Shown here in pieces: positions 17,949 to 27,550 of a stretch of 64,000 nucleotides of DNA (its first letter is position 1; each line of letters opens with the position of its first letter). The stretch is from Chryseobacterium pennae. GTDB lineage: Bacteria > Bacteroidota > Bacteroidia > Flavobacteriales > Weeksellaceae. The notes below the pieces were generated by a model. That model saw only the letters and a list, made by a program, of their open reading frames with translations. It did no database searches and was not told where the DNA came from. The translations under genes and the position numbers were made by a program. Where the stretch lies: the NCBI RefSeq assembly GCF_003385515.1, contig NZ_QNVT01000015.1, positions 1-64,000 on the forward strand. Direction: 5' to 3'.

Positions 17949-17982
17949 TGTAATTTTGTATTTTTTGTTATTATTAATGATG

Positions 17983-18009
17983 CAAATTTAGAACAGGGAA
18001 CATATACAA
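17983..18009 (-). promoter_or_regulatory. Possible promoter of the YceI gene
   Basis: On the minus strand TTG (18009-18007) is followed after 16 nt by TAAATTTG (17990-17983), the Bacteroidetes -33/-7 pattern with a slightly short spacer. The start codon is 35 nt further on. The rest of 18010-18239 is A/T-rich spacer between divergent genes. Confidence 0.45.
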
Positions 18010-18239
18010 GTCATTGATATAGGATAAGAAATGATTTTTATTACATTTACTCTTTCTTATATCTATTCAATTTTAATATTCTCAACAATTTTATCACAGA
18101 TAAATCTTGCGCTTTTGTGCTTACCCAATAAACCTCACAAAATTCTACTATTAAGGTAAGAAATAATTTTTATCAATTCATTAATTACATTTTATGAATG
18201 TTTTATTTTAACGTTTCTTAACGGATGATTTTTATTTCT

Positions 18240-18247
18240 TATTTTTG
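18240..18247 (+). promoter_or_regulatory. -7 box (TATTTTTG) for the DPP-IV-type peptidase gene
   Basis: TATTTTTG fits TAnnTTTG and lies 20 nt before the ATG at 18267. No clear TTG is seen at -33. Confidence 0.4.
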
Positions 18248-18266
18248 ACGAATTCAATTTTATACA

Positions 18267-20405
18267 ATGAAATTACATACATATTCTTTATTGATGCTTG
18301 TTTTGGGGAGCTCAGCATTTGCCCAGACACAGAAGTTTACGATGGCGGAGGCTGTTAATGGAATACGGACCAATCTGGCGGTGAAAAATATTTCACAGTT
18401 TTCATGGTCTGCAGACGGAAAATCGTATATACAGGCTGTAAAAGGTGGGTATCTTACTACAGATTTAAAAACCAATAAACAGGATACTCTGATATCTCTT
18501 ACACAGTTGAACAGACAGTTTGCAGATAATAAACTGAAATCTGTTCCTCCTATTAAATTTACGGGAACAGCTAATGGATATTTCAACACAGGAGGTAAAA
18601 TGTTCTGGATTGAAAAATCAGGAAACGATTGGAAAGTAAAGAATTCAGCAAAGATAGATCTTGATGCTGCGAATGTAAAAATGTTTGGAGACAGACAGAC
18701 TTTTGCTTTTACTGCAAAGAATAATTTATTTGTGAATAAAAATGGGAAAACTATAGCAATAACCAATGAGGCCAATGAAAATATCATCAGTGGACAAGCT
18801 GTTCACAGAAATGAATTTGGAATTGATACAGGAATTTTCCCGGCACCGAATTCTGAAAGTGTAGCATTCTACAAAATGGATCAGTCGATGGTTGCAGACT
18901 ATCCGGTTATTGACTGGTCAGTAACACCAGCGGTAAACCACAACATCAAATATCCAATGGCTGGGCAAACGTCCCACCAGGTAACATTAGGAGTTTTCAA
19001 TATTAAAACTCAGGAAACAACTTTCCTGAAAGTGGATGGCGAAAAAGATCAATATCTGACAGCTGTTACATGGAGTCCTGATTCAAAATATATTTTTGTT
19101 GCCATATTGAACAGGGGACAGAATCACATGAAGATGAACCAGTATGATGCTGTCACAGGAACATTGGTGAAAACCTTATTTGAAGAAACAGACAGCAAAT
19201 ATGTTGAACCACAGCATCCGCTTACCTTCTTCCCGAATTCAAATACAGATTTTATCTGGCAGAGTCAGAGAACGGGTTATAATCATTTATTCCACTATAA
19301 TCTTGAAAAAGGATTGGTGGCTCAGATCACAAAAGGAGACTGGCTGGTAACCGATATCTTAGGATTTAATGAGAAGAAAAAAGAAATATTCTTTACCTCT
19401 ACAAAAGAGACTCCTTTAGAAAGACATTTATATAAGATCAACTGGGCAAACTTCAAAATGGAAAGATTAGATACCACTGAAGGAATGCACTCCGGAGTTT
19501 TGAGTAGCGATGGGAATTACTTATATGACACTTACAGCAATGCCAATACTCCAAGAGTAGGAAACATTATCAATACATCAAACTTAAAATCTACCAATAT
19601 TCTTACCTCTGAAAATACATTAAAGAATTATCAGAGACCGGAAATTAAAAATGTAGAATTGAAAGCAGATGACGGAACTCCCTTATATGGAAAGATTATC
19701 CTGCCAACGAATTTTGATCCGAATAAAAAATATCCAACCATCGTGTACCTGTATAACGGACCACATTTACAGCTGATTACAAATAGTTTCCCGTCATCCG
19801 GAAATCTTTGGTATGAATATATGGCTCAGAACGGATACATTATTTTCACCATGGACGGAAGAGGTTCTGCCAACCGTGGAATGAAGTTTGAACAGGCTGT
19901 TTTCAGAAATCTAGGAACCACTGAGATGGATGATCAGATGAAAGGAGTAGACTACCTGAAATCTCTTCCTTATGTAGATGGAGAAAGAATGGGAATTCAC
20001 GGATGGAGTTTCGGAGGATTTATGACTACAAGCTTTATGCTTCGTAAACCGGATGTATTCAAAGTAGGAGTAGCTGGTGGACCGGTAATTGAATGGAATA
20101 TGTATGAAATCATGTATGGAGAAAGATATATGGATACACCACAGGAAAACCCGGAAGGATATGCAAAAGCTAACCTTTTAGATAAAGTTCAGAACCTGAA
20201 AGGAAAACTATTGATGATCCATGGTGCACAGGATGATGTAGTGGTATGGCAGCATTCTATTAAATTCGTTAAGTCAGCAGTGGATAATGGAGTTCAGTTA
20301 GATTACTTTGCTTATCCGGGACATCCACATAATGTGACTGGAAAAGACAGAGTTCACTTAATGCAGAAAATCACAAATTATTTTGATTTGTATCTGAAAA
20401 AATAA
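18267..20405 (+). CDS. Dipeptidyl peptidase IV-type (S9) serine peptidase
   Basis: The 712-residue product has a signal peptide ending at AFAQ (about residue 19), a beta-propeller region at about 40-460 and a C-terminal alpha/beta hydrolase domain. Catalytic residues are the nucleophile Ser in GWSFGGF (about 575), Asp in HGAQDD (about 654) and His in PGHPHNV (about 685). The PVIDWSV and glutamate-containing segments of the propeller agree with DPP-IV, which removes X-Pro dipeptides. It is exported to the periplasm or outer surface and would feed peptide catabolism. It is monocistronic with a strong terminator. Confidence 0.93.
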   Translation: MKLHTYSLLMLVLGSSAFAQTQKFTMAEAVNGIRTNLAVKNISQFSWSADGKSYIQAVKGGYLTTDLKTNKQDTLISLTQLNRQFADNKLKSVPPIKFTGTANGYFNTGGKMFWIEKSGNDWKVKNSAKIDLDAANVKMFGDRQTFAFTAKNNLFVNKNGKTIAITNEANENIISGQAVHRNEFGIDTGIFPAPNSESVAFYKMDQSMVADYPVIDWSVTPAVNHNIKYPMAGQTSHQVTLGVFNIKTQETTFLKVDGEKDQYLTAVTWSPDSKYIFVAILNRGQNHMKMNQYDAVTGTLVKTLFEETDSKYVEPQHPLTFFPNSNTDFIWQSQRTGYNHLFHYNLEKGLVAQITKGDWLVTDILGFNEKKKEIFFTSTKETPLERHLYKINWANFKMERLDTTEGMHSGVLSSDGNYLYDTYSNANTPRVGNIINTSNLKSTNILTSENTLKNYQRPEIKNVELKADDGTPLYGKIILPTNFDPNKKYPTIVYLYNGPHLQLITNSFPSSGNLWYEYMAQNGYIIFTMDGRGSANRGMKFEQAVFRNLGTTEMDDQMKGVDYLKSLPYVDGERMGIHGWSFGGFMTTSFMLRKPDVFKVGVAGGPVIEWNMYEIMYGERYMDTPQENPEGYAKANLLDKVQNLKGKLLMIHGAQDDVVVWQHSIKFVKSAVDNGVQLDYFAYPGHPHNVTGKDRVHLMQKITNYFDLYLKK

Positions 20406-20409
20406 TATC

Positions 20410-20439
20410 AAAGTCCAGCCGGAATGGCTGGACTTTTTT
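20410..20439 (+). terminator. Terminator of the DPP-IV-type gene
   Basis: AAAGTCCAGCC and GGCTGGACTTT form an 11-bp stem around GGAAT, followed by TTTA. Confidence 0.9.
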
Positions 20440-20452
20440 ATTGGTGTATTAG

Positions 20453-20682
20453 TTGGAAAGCGCAAGGATGCAAAGAATATTTGCTATGATACTGTTATAA
20501 GGCGCAAGGACTTTACCTACGATAAAATTGTATACAGCTAAATAATCGCCATGAACTCACAAATAAATTCATTCGTGCATCCGTGGCAAAAAATCTACAT
20601 TATTTTTGTTGAAAACCTTTGATTTTCTTGCGCCTTAAAAACAGCATAATCTTTAATCACTTTGTGCCCTTGCGTTGTCCAA
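20453..20682. repeat. 230-bp element with about 60-bp imperfect inverted arms
   Basis: The left arm (20453-20513) and the reverse complement of the right arm (20621-20682) align over their full length. Shared blocks are TTGGA, CGCAAGG, CAAAG, TATG, CTGTT and AAGGCGCAAG. Each arm itself contains two CGCAAGG-type units. The centre (20514-20620) includes ATTCGTGCATCCGTGGCAAA, another phrase common in flavobacterial spacers. No open frame is present. It resembles a MITE or a folded intergenic repeat rather than a gene. It fills most of the 380-bp spacer after the peptidase gene. Confidence 0.6.
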
Positions 20683-20759
20683 TATCATAAAAAATTATTA
20701 GCGTTTAAAGCATATTATCGATCTTATCAAAGATCAATGCATCTCACATTTTATAGCTG

Positions 20760-20767
20760 TATTTTTG
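20760..20767 (+). promoter_or_regulatory. -7 box (TATTTTTG) for the LLM oxidoreductase gene
   Basis: TATTTTTG fits TAnnTTTG and lies 19 nt before the ATG at 20787. The -33 element is not clear. Confidence 0.4.
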
Positions 20768-20786
20768 TATAATTAAAAACAACAAT

Positions 20787-21812
20787 ATGGAATTAGGAAT
20801 TGGAATGTTCGGAGATTTAGCTTTCGATCAGTCAACTGGAAAATATAGAGATGCAGGAACCAAGCTTCATGAAATCCTGGAGCAGGTGAAATTCATGGAT
20901 GAGGTAGGAATAGATGTATTTGCTATGGGAGAGCATCATCGTCCTGATTATGCTGTTTCTTCACCGGAAATGGTATTGGCTGCAGCAGCAAGCATTACAA
21001 AAAATATAAAACTGGCGAGTGGAGTTACTGTTTTAAGTTCTTCAGAACCGGTAAAAGTGTATGAAGATTTTTCAACATTGGATTTAATTTCAAATGGAAG
21101 AGCCGAAATATTCGTAGGACGTGGAAGCTTCATTGAGTCATTTCCACTGTATGGCTATTCCCTGAATGATTACGAGGAACTTTTTGATGAGAAACTCGAC
21201 TTATTATTAAAGATCAACACTGAGGAAAATGTAACCTGGTCTGGAAAACTTCGTGCTCCAATGAACAACCAGACAGTGTATCCAAGAGCAAAAAATGATG
21301 GTAAAATTTCGATCTGGAGAGCCGTAGGAGGAACACCACAATCTGTTTTAAGTGCTGCCCAATTAGGAATGCCATTAGTAGTAGCGATTATTGGCGGAAT
21401 GCCAATTCAGTTTAAAAATCTGATTGAATTCTACAAACAGGAATATGAGAAAGCAGGACATGATATGTCTAAAATGCAGATTGCAATTCACTCACATACC
21501 TTTGTAAGTGATGATCAGAATGTAATAGATGGATATTTCCACAATTATAAGTCTCAGATGGATAGAATAGGATCTTCCAGAGGTTGGGCTCCTTACACGA
21601 AAATGCAGTATGATGGCGGAAGAAGTAAAGATGGTGCTTTATTCATCGGAAGCCCGGCTGAAGTAGCAGATAAAATTGCTTATATGAAAGAGATTTTCGG
21701 AATTACAAGATTTATCGGGCATATGGATATTGGTGATCCTGCTCATGATATCATGATGAAGTCTATTGAATTATTTGGAAAAGAAGTAAAACCTGCTGTA
21801 CAGGGATTATAA
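20787..21812 (+). CDS. Luciferase-like (LLM class) flavin-dependent oxidoreductase
   Basis: A 341-residue TIM-barrel protein of the bacterial luciferase-like monooxygenase family. Visible family features are LGIGMFGDLAF at the start, DVFAMGEHHRPDYAVSSPE near residue 45, KLASGVTVLSSSEPVKVYED near 75, and DLISNGRAEIFVGRGS near 100. It should use reduced flavin to oxidise a small organic substrate; the substrate is unknown. It is monocistronic, with its own -7 box and terminator, and no flavin reductase is adjacent. Confidence 0.88.
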   Translation: MELGIGMFGDLAFDQSTGKYRDAGTKLHEILEQVKFMDEVGIDVFAMGEHHRPDYAVSSPEMVLAAAASITKNIKLASGVTVLSSSEPVKVYEDFSTLDLISNGRAEIFVGRGSFIESFPLYGYSLNDYEELFDEKLDLLLKINTEENVTWSGKLRAPMNNQTVYPRAKNDGKISIWRAVGGTPQSVLSAAQLGMPLVVAIIGGMPIQFKNLIEFYKQEYEKAGHDMSKMQIAIHSHTFVSDDQNVIDGYFHNYKSQMDRIGSSRGWAPYTKMQYDGGRSKDGALFIGSPAEVADKIAYMKEIFGITRFIGHMDIGDPAHDIMMKSIELFGKEVKPAVQGL

Positions 21813-21831
21813 TAAGAACATTGATATGATT

Positions 21832-21861
21832 GAGGAGACCCGAAAAGGTCTCCTTTTTTTT
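21832..21861 (+). terminator. Terminator of the LLM oxidoreductase gene
   Basis: GGAGACC and GGTCTCC pair around CGAAAA and run into eight T residues. The spacer from here to 22204 is A/T-rich. Open frames crossing it are not protein-like, and I see no other feature in it. Confidence 0.9.
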
Positions 21862-22204
21862 ATTCTGTTTTATATTACAGGAAATCTTATTTTTTAAATA
21901 TAATAAACAGTTAATCATTTATTAACACCGTAATCTTTTAAACTTCATTTCTTTACGGCAATGAAACAAAGCGATAGCTATTAATGATTGACCTGTCTAT
22001 GATCCACCATATGATCCAAAACCTGTATTATATTGGTAACAAACAGTTTTCACCTGCTTCCATTTCACTAAGCAAGTTGTTTGAATGTTCCAAAGTCTAT
22101 GAATGTTCAATATATCTTCGTTATTCTGCTTTTACAATTGCTTCATGTCTCAACATTCTGGATGTTCTGTTAATCCAGTCATTCCAAAATTTAAACAAAA
22201 AACC

Positions 22205-23617
22205 ATGCTTTTAAATAATATTCTATTTTTTTCGGTGGATCCGGATCTCAGTACAGGACTTGTTATTATTTTTATCCTGTGTCTGGTAGCTGTTGTAGCT
22301 TTTGAGTTTGTAAATGGTTTTCACGACACAGCCAATGCTGTGGCAACTGTAATTTATACCAAAGCTCTTAAGCCGGTTATTGCAATTCCTTGGTCAGGAT
22401 TTTGGAATTTTCTTGGCGTTTTTACAGGGGGAATAGCTGTTGCTATGGGAATCTTAAAACTGGTTCCTATGGATACACTCATAACGCTGCCGGTTTCAGT
22501 AGGAGCCTCTTTGGTACTTGCTGTTTTACTGGCTTCCATCATTTGGAATCTGGGAACCTGGTATTTAGGTATCCCATGTTCCAGTTCTCATACTCTGATT
22601 GGTGCCTTGATTGGTGCCGGTTTAGGGTTTACCTGGTATTATGGAGGAGGAGTAAACTGGCATAAAGCTGAAGAAATCGGGATGTCACTCATTTTATCCC
22701 CGATAGTAGGATTTTGCTTAGCGGTTCTGCTGATGTGGTTTTTTAAATATGTAATACGTTATAAATCGCTCTTTCATATTCCGACAGCTGAAAACGACAA
22801 ACCTCCTTTGGCTATCAGAGCTATTCTAATAATAACATGTACTTTAGTAAGCTTTTTTCACGGGAGTAATGACGGGCAAAAAGGAGTAGGTCTTTTTATG
22901 CTGATCCTGATTGCTTTTATGCCTGCTCAATTTGCAATTAATCATGACATTCCTAACGATAAGATTGTTTCTATCCTGAATACAACGGAACATACATTAC
23001 AGGCGACAGCCAGCCATAATACTCAAAATACAGCTGAATTTAAAACGTTGAATCTGACCATTGAAAATGTAAAAGAAAATCTAATACATAAGAATGAAAG
23101 AGATAAAGCAGCCACTTACAAATTCAGAAAGCAGGTTGACAATCTTATTGATTCTCTAAAAAAACTGAATGAAAACAAGGCTATAGTTATTGACGAATCC
23201 AACAGAGCGATACTTACCAGCCAGATTAAGGAACTTAAAAAGCTAACCGAATTTGCTCCTCTATGGGTAATTATTATTATCTCTGTATCGCTGGGGCTGG
23301 GAACTACTATAGGTTGGAAGAGAATTGCAGTAACCATTGGTGAGAAAATAGGAAACGAACATTTGAATTATGCCCAAGGTGCATCCAGTGAAATTGTTGC
23401 AGCATCTACTATCGGTATAAGTACATTTCTGGGATTGCCGGTAAGTACCACCCACGTTTTGTCAAGTGGGATTGCCGGTTCCATGGTAGCTTCAGGGGGG
23501 AAAAGTAACCTTAATTCGGGAACATTAAAAAGTATTGGCCTTGCCTGGGTACTTACCTTACCGGTTTCTATTGTATTATCTTTACTGTTATTTATATGTT
23601 TCCATCTGTTTATTTAG
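22205..23617 (+). CDS. PiT-family inorganic phosphate transporter
   Basis: The product (470 residues from this start) is an inner-membrane PHO4/PiT transporter that imports phosphate, probably as a metal-phosphate complex. The two signature halves are FEFVNGFHDTANAVATVIY near residue 30 and FFHGSNDGQKGVGLFM near 220, with the conserved STIGISTFLGLPVSTTHV near the C-terminus. Between the halves, at about residues 245-345, lies a soluble coiled-coil insert rich in Lys, Asn and Glu. The frame is open 34 codons upstream, but that extension (Ser/Phe/Cys-rich) does not resemble the family, so ATG 22205 is chosen. A universal stress protein gene follows closely. Confidence 0.9.
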   Translation: MLLNNILFFSVDPDLSTGLVIIFILCLVAVVAFEFVNGFHDTANAVATVIYTKALKPVIAIPWSGFWNFLGVFTGGIAVAMGILKLVPMDTLITLPVSVGASLVLAVLLASIIWNLGTWYLGIPCSSSHTLIGALIGAGLGFTWYYGGGVNWHKAEEIGMSLILSPIVGFCLAVLLMWFFKYVIRYKSLFHIPTAENDKPPLAIRAILIITCTLVSFFHGSNDGQKGVGLFMLILIAFMPAQFAINHDIPNDKIVSILNTTEHTLQATASHNTQNTAEFKTLNLTIENVKENLIHKNERDKAATYKFRKQVDNLIDSLKKLNENKAIVIDESNRAILTSQIKELKKLTEFAPLWVIIIISVSLGLGTTIGWKRIAVTIGEKIGNEHLNYAQGASSEIVAASTIGISTFLGLPVSTTHVLSSGIAGSMVASGGKSNLNSGTLKSIGLAWVLTLPVSIVLSLLLFICFHLFI

Positions 23618-23659
23618 TGGCAGATTTTTAATTCAATGATCTTTATTAAAACCAAAAAA

Positions 23660-24487
23660 ATGAAACAAATATTAGTTGCCTCAGACTTCTCCAATAACGC
23701 AGGTAATGCTCTGTTATATGCTCTGTCCCTTGCTAAAACTATCAATATGAAAGTAACGGTACTGAATGCCATTCATCCTACGGAAGGTATTAACAATAGT
23801 ACATACAATGCCATTTTTATTGAAGATTATTATGCCAGAAAAAGATCAGCGTTGAAAGAATGGACTGAAACTTTCTGTAATAATGACGAATATAAAGACA
23901 TTCAGATTAAAACTGTGTGTGATGTTGGCTTTTTAAGAAATGTCATTACCAAATACATAGAATATAATGATGTATCGTTTTTAGTAATGGGAATGACGGG
24001 AGCTACGGGAATTAAAGGAATTATAGGAAGCAATGCCAGTTTAGCCATTAGTAAAATGCGGATTCCTACATTAATAGTTCCTGCGGAAAGTATACTCCAT
24101 CAAACACCTGTTATCACTTTGGCTGCTGATTACAAAACCACAAAACTATCCGTAAGGGATATAAAAGCATTGAACCAGATCCTAAAAGTTTCCGATCCTA
24201 AGAAGCTGGAAGTCCTCCATATTTCAGATAAAGATACAGCTGCAAGAACCATAGAAAATGGGGAAAAGAAATTAAAAGATCAACTTTCTTCTGTGGATAT
24301 TACCTTTCACTACGTTGAGGATGATAAACCATCTAGCGGAATTATTGATTTCATAGAAACCAATAAAACAGATATTTTATGTCTTGTAAAGCATAATCAT
24401 AATATTATTTACCGATTGTTTTCCGGGAGTACAGTAGATGAGATCCTGAATAAATCAGTAAAGGCTGTATTGATTCTTCATGCGTAA
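23660..24487 (+). CDS. Universal stress protein with tandem UspA domains
   Basis: Two UspA-type domains are present: residues 1-140, opening with KQILVASDFSNNAGNAL, and about 145-275. The first domain has the nucleotide-binding signature GMTGATGIKGIIGSNAS (GxxGxxxG...GS). The second is more divergent and lacks it, which is common in tandem Bacteroidetes proteins. It lies about 40 bp after the phosphate transporter with no terminator between, so the two are probably co-transcribed and it may act in phosphate or ATP stress. An ATG eight codons upstream (23636) is possible, but the chosen start matches family N-termini. Confidence 0.85.
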   Translation: MKQILVASDFSNNAGNALLYALSLAKTINMKVTVLNAIHPTEGINNSTYNAIFIEDYYARKRSALKEWTETFCNNDEYKDIQIKTVCDVGFLRNVITKYIEYNDVSFLVMGMTGATGIKGIIGSNASLAISKMRIPTLIVPAESILHQTPVITLAADYKTTKLSVRDIKALNQILKVSDPKKLEVLHISDKDTAARTIENGEKKLKDQLSSVDITFHYVEDDKPSSGIIDFIETNKTDILCLVKHNHNIIYRLFSGSTVDEILNKSVKAVLILHA

Positions 24488-24511
24488 CTTTTTAAACCTG
24501 TTTTAGTTTAA

Positions 24512-27500
24512 TTATATAATCTCAATAAGGCTTCCTCTTTCCTCGTCTTTGATAATATTCAGAGCCGTAGGAATCTTTTCTTTAAGCTCTTCCACGTGAG
24601 AAATAATTCCCACAATTCTATTCTCCTTCATCAGATTGGTCAGGGTTTCAAATACAATATTCACGGATTCTGTATCCTGAGTTCCGAAACCTTCATCAAT
24701 AAAGAAGAAGTTTTTATCAGCCTGAGCATTGGATTGTACACTTTCTGCCAGTGCCAGTGCCAGACTTAAAGATACCTGAAACGCTTGTCCCCCGGAAAGT
24801 GTTTTTACACTTCTGCTCCTACCTTCGTTGAGATAATCGATGATTTCAAAATCATTGTTTTCATTAAGCTGCAGGCTCAGTTGATTTCTTGTCATCCTGT
24901 GAAAGCGGGTATTGGCATGGTCACATAGCTGTCTCAGATAAATTGAGGAAACATATTGTACAAATCCGGCACCTTTGAACAGATTCATCATCAGTTTCAG
25001 GTTTTCAGAACGTTTTTGAAGTGTTGTCAGTTCTTTCAGGAGTTCTTCTTTTTTCTGAAACTCTTTTTCTAATCTGTCTTTTTCGGCAATCATAGTCACC
25101 ACAGTATCATTGATCTGTTTCAATTCTGTCTGAGCCTCACCAAACTGTTTTTCAGCCAATGAAAACTGTTCGTCATCAAAAGAAAGTCCTTTCAATTTCA
25201 ATTCCAGAGCTTCGATTATTTTCTTCAGGGTTTCAAAATTAATTTTGAACTGTTGGATTTTAGCCCTTGTCTCCTGAATGTTAATTTCCTGCTGCAGAAT
25301 ATTTTCAATCTCATTAAATGCTTTGAATTGGTTTTCACTTAAAGACTTATCAATAGCGTGCTGATTTTCTGCAATATCTTTTTCAAACGCTGCAATCTGC
25401 TTTTCAGTTTGACTGACAATTGCTTTCTGTTCCGCAAGTTTAGGGGCAAGATCTTTTTCCTGCTGAGAAGCCTTTTGGTAGTGTTGTTCCGTTTCTGTAT
25501 TAGATTGTGCTAATTTCATATAAGCCTCTTCAATTTCTGCTACAGTCTTTTGTTCATAACGATCCCATTCCAGAATTTTAAGGTTGGAACGGCTGATATT
25601 GATTTCTTTTTGTTTGGTAGCCTCTTCCAGTTTAAAGGTTTCTAAAGCATTTTTATATTTTTCAAGAACCTTGATTTCCTTTTCCAGGGTTTCACGTTCC
25701 AGCCTGATCACTTTATCTGTTTCTTCAATCTTCTTTTCCAGAGCGAAAGAATCTGATCGTTTTTTTTCAAAATCATCCTCATGGTCGGGGCTGAACTGTT
25801 TCCAGGTAAACAGCTGAAGATGGATTTCCATATCCTTTTGGATCTGTTGAAGAACTTTCTGTTCAGTAATGAGTTGTTCTTCAAATATTTTTTTCCGATC
25901 CAGAATTTTTTCAATGGCAGTTTCCTGCTGTTGAAGTTGGTGAACTTCCTGTTCAGTAGTCTCAGTTTTTTTCTGAATATCCTGTAATTCAGTATTTACA
26001 TCATGAAATTCTACAATATGTGGATGCTCCTGAGAACCACATAGCGGGCAGGCTTCTCCATCATGAAGTTCACTGGCAAAGCGGGAAAGTTCTTTTTGAA
26101 TCTTCAGATGATCCAGTTTTAGAGAGAGTTCCTTTTTTTGAATTTCGAGAGCTTCTTTTTTATTTGCGAAATCAGATTTAAAGTTTTTCTGTATTGCAAA
26201 AGGTTTTAATTCCTCAGAAATCAGTTCAACTTGCTTCTGATGTTTTTCAATCTTCTCAATCTGTTCCTGTTGTGTTTTTTTGAAATTTTTCTGTTGAATA
26301 AACCAGTTTCCAACACTGGAAAGTAAAGATGCATCAAGTTTTTGTAGTTTTAAAACATCGATATTTTTAGAAAGCTCATTGATCTTTTTATGAATAATAT
26401 CCTTTTGTTCTTCTACCTCCGCCACCTTTTCTGAACCTTTTTTAGTTCTTTCATTAAGCGTTTTGATCTCTTCATAAAACTTCAGGATCTGTACAATAAG
26501 CTTAAGGTCGTTTTCCTGGATTCTGGATTCTTCCAATGCCTTAAATTTCGGTTCTAAAGCAACAAGCTGTTGCTTTACAGTATTAAAAGCAATTTCAGTT
26601 TGTTGTACTATTTTGATCTGACCTTCTTTTTCACTTCTTTTCTCAGCAATTCCTTTGGAAAGCCTGTTTTTTTCAGAAATCAATGGATTGAAAACTCTGA
26701 ATGTCCGGTCATACAACTCCGTTTGAGCTTCCAGTGCATCCATCTGAGGTTTCTGTTCAGAAAGTCTGTTGAAGTTTTCTCTGTTTTGTTTTAGACTTTC
26801 AAAGTCAGATTTTAAATTTTTGAGCTGTTGATAAGTCTGGGAAATCTTTTCAAATGTTTCATTAGCCTGAACCAGTTTTTTCTGTTCTGCTCCTAAAAGA
26901 TCTTTCTGCTGTTGAATTTTTTCTTCACTGATCTCTTCAAAACCTTTCAATTGTCCTTCAAGTTGGTCAAGCTCTGACCTGTTTTTAGTATTCAAAACCG
27001 AAACATTATTCTGCAGATCATATCGCTGAAGGCTGAAAATTTCCTTCATCATATTGGTTCTGTCTGCGGCACCCAATTCAAGAAACTCTTTGAACTGTCC
27101 CTGAGGAATAATGATCGTTCTTTTAAAATTGGAATAACTTAAACCAATGATTGTTTCTGCATTGGAATGCTCCAAAGGAATCCACTTCCCATCAATATTT
27201 TCATAGAATGCTACAGAATTAGGTTTTACATCATCAAACTTTTTAGAATTTCGTCTGAAGTCCCTGGTTGCACGGAAAAGTTTATTTTCATAATTAATAA
27301 AATCAAACTCAATATAAGAACTGCTTGATTTTAAATTCATCATATTATATGCTCTTTTGTCACGCATATTCAGACGTTCCGTTTCGCCATATAAAGCAAA
27401 CGAAATAGCCTCAAGTATGGATGACTTTCCAGAACCCACAGCCCCGAAAATACCGAATAAACCGGCTTCCGTAAGATTTTTGAAATCAATAGTCTGGCGT

Positions 27501-27547
27501 TCCTGGTAAGAATACAGTCCTTCAACGGTTAATCGAATAGGAATCAT
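24512..27547 (-). CDS. sbcC: SbcC-type exonuclease subunit ATPase
   Basis: The 1011-residue protein is a Rad50/SbcC SMC-like ATPase. It has Walker A GAVGSGKSSILEAI near residue 35, very long coiled coils at about 180-480 and 520-830, a zinc hook CPLCG near 497, the ABC signature LSGGQAFQVSLSLALAL near 910 and Walker B FFFIDEGFGTQD near 945. With SbcD it cuts hairpins and DNA ends held by proteins. It starts 3 bp after the sbcD stop, so the two are translationally linked. Length and layout are normal. Confidence 0.96.
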   Translation of the reverse strand: MIPIRLTVEGLYSYQERQTIDFKNLTEAGLFGIFGAVGSGKSSILEAISFALYGETERLNMRDKRAYNMMNLKSSSSYIEFDFINYENKLFRATRDFRRNSKKFDDVKPNSVAFYENIDGKWIPLEHSNAETIIGLSYSNFKRTIIIPQGQFKEFLELGAADRTNMMKEIFSLQRYDLQNNVSVLNTKNRSELDQLEGQLKGFEEISEEKIQQQKDLLGAEQKKLVQANETFEKISQTYQQLKNLKSDFESLKQNRENFNRLSEQKPQMDALEAQTELYDRTFRVFNPLISEKNRLSKGIAEKRSEKEGQIKIVQQTEIAFNTVKQQLVALEPKFKALEESRIQENDLKLIVQILKFYEEIKTLNERTKKGSEKVAEVEEQKDIIHKKINELSKNIDVLKLQKLDASLLSSVGNWFIQQKNFKKTQQEQIEKIEKHQKQVELISEELKPFAIQKNFKSDFANKKEALEIQKKELSLKLDHLKIQKELSRFASELHDGEACPLCGSQEHPHIVEFHDVNTELQDIQKKTETTEQEVHQLQQQETAIEKILDRKKIFEEQLITEQKVLQQIQKDMEIHLQLFTWKQFSPDHEDDFEKKRSDSFALEKKIEETDKVIRLERETLEKEIKVLEKYKNALETFKLEEATKQKEINISRSNLKILEWDRYEQKTVAEIEEAYMKLAQSNTETEQHYQKASQQEKDLAPKLAEQKAIVSQTEKQIAAFEKDIAENQHAIDKSLSENQFKAFNEIENILQQEINIQETRAKIQQFKINFETLKKIIEALELKLKGLSFDDEQFSLAEKQFGEAQTELKQINDTVVTMIAEKDRLEKEFQKKEELLKELTTLQKRSENLKLMMNLFKGAGFVQYVSSIYLRQLCDHANTRFHRMTRNQLSLQLNENNDFEIIDYLNEGRSRSVKTLSGGQAFQVSLSLALALAESVQSNAQADKNFFFIDEGFGTQDTESVNIVFETLTNLMKENRIVGIISHVEELKEKIPTALNIIKDEERGSLIEII

Positions 27548-27550
27548 AGC

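Noticed and set aside
22103..22204. Upstream extension of the phosphate transporter
   Set aside because: The 34 extra residues are Cys/Phe/Ser-rich and not like PiT N-termini; ATG 22205 fits the family.
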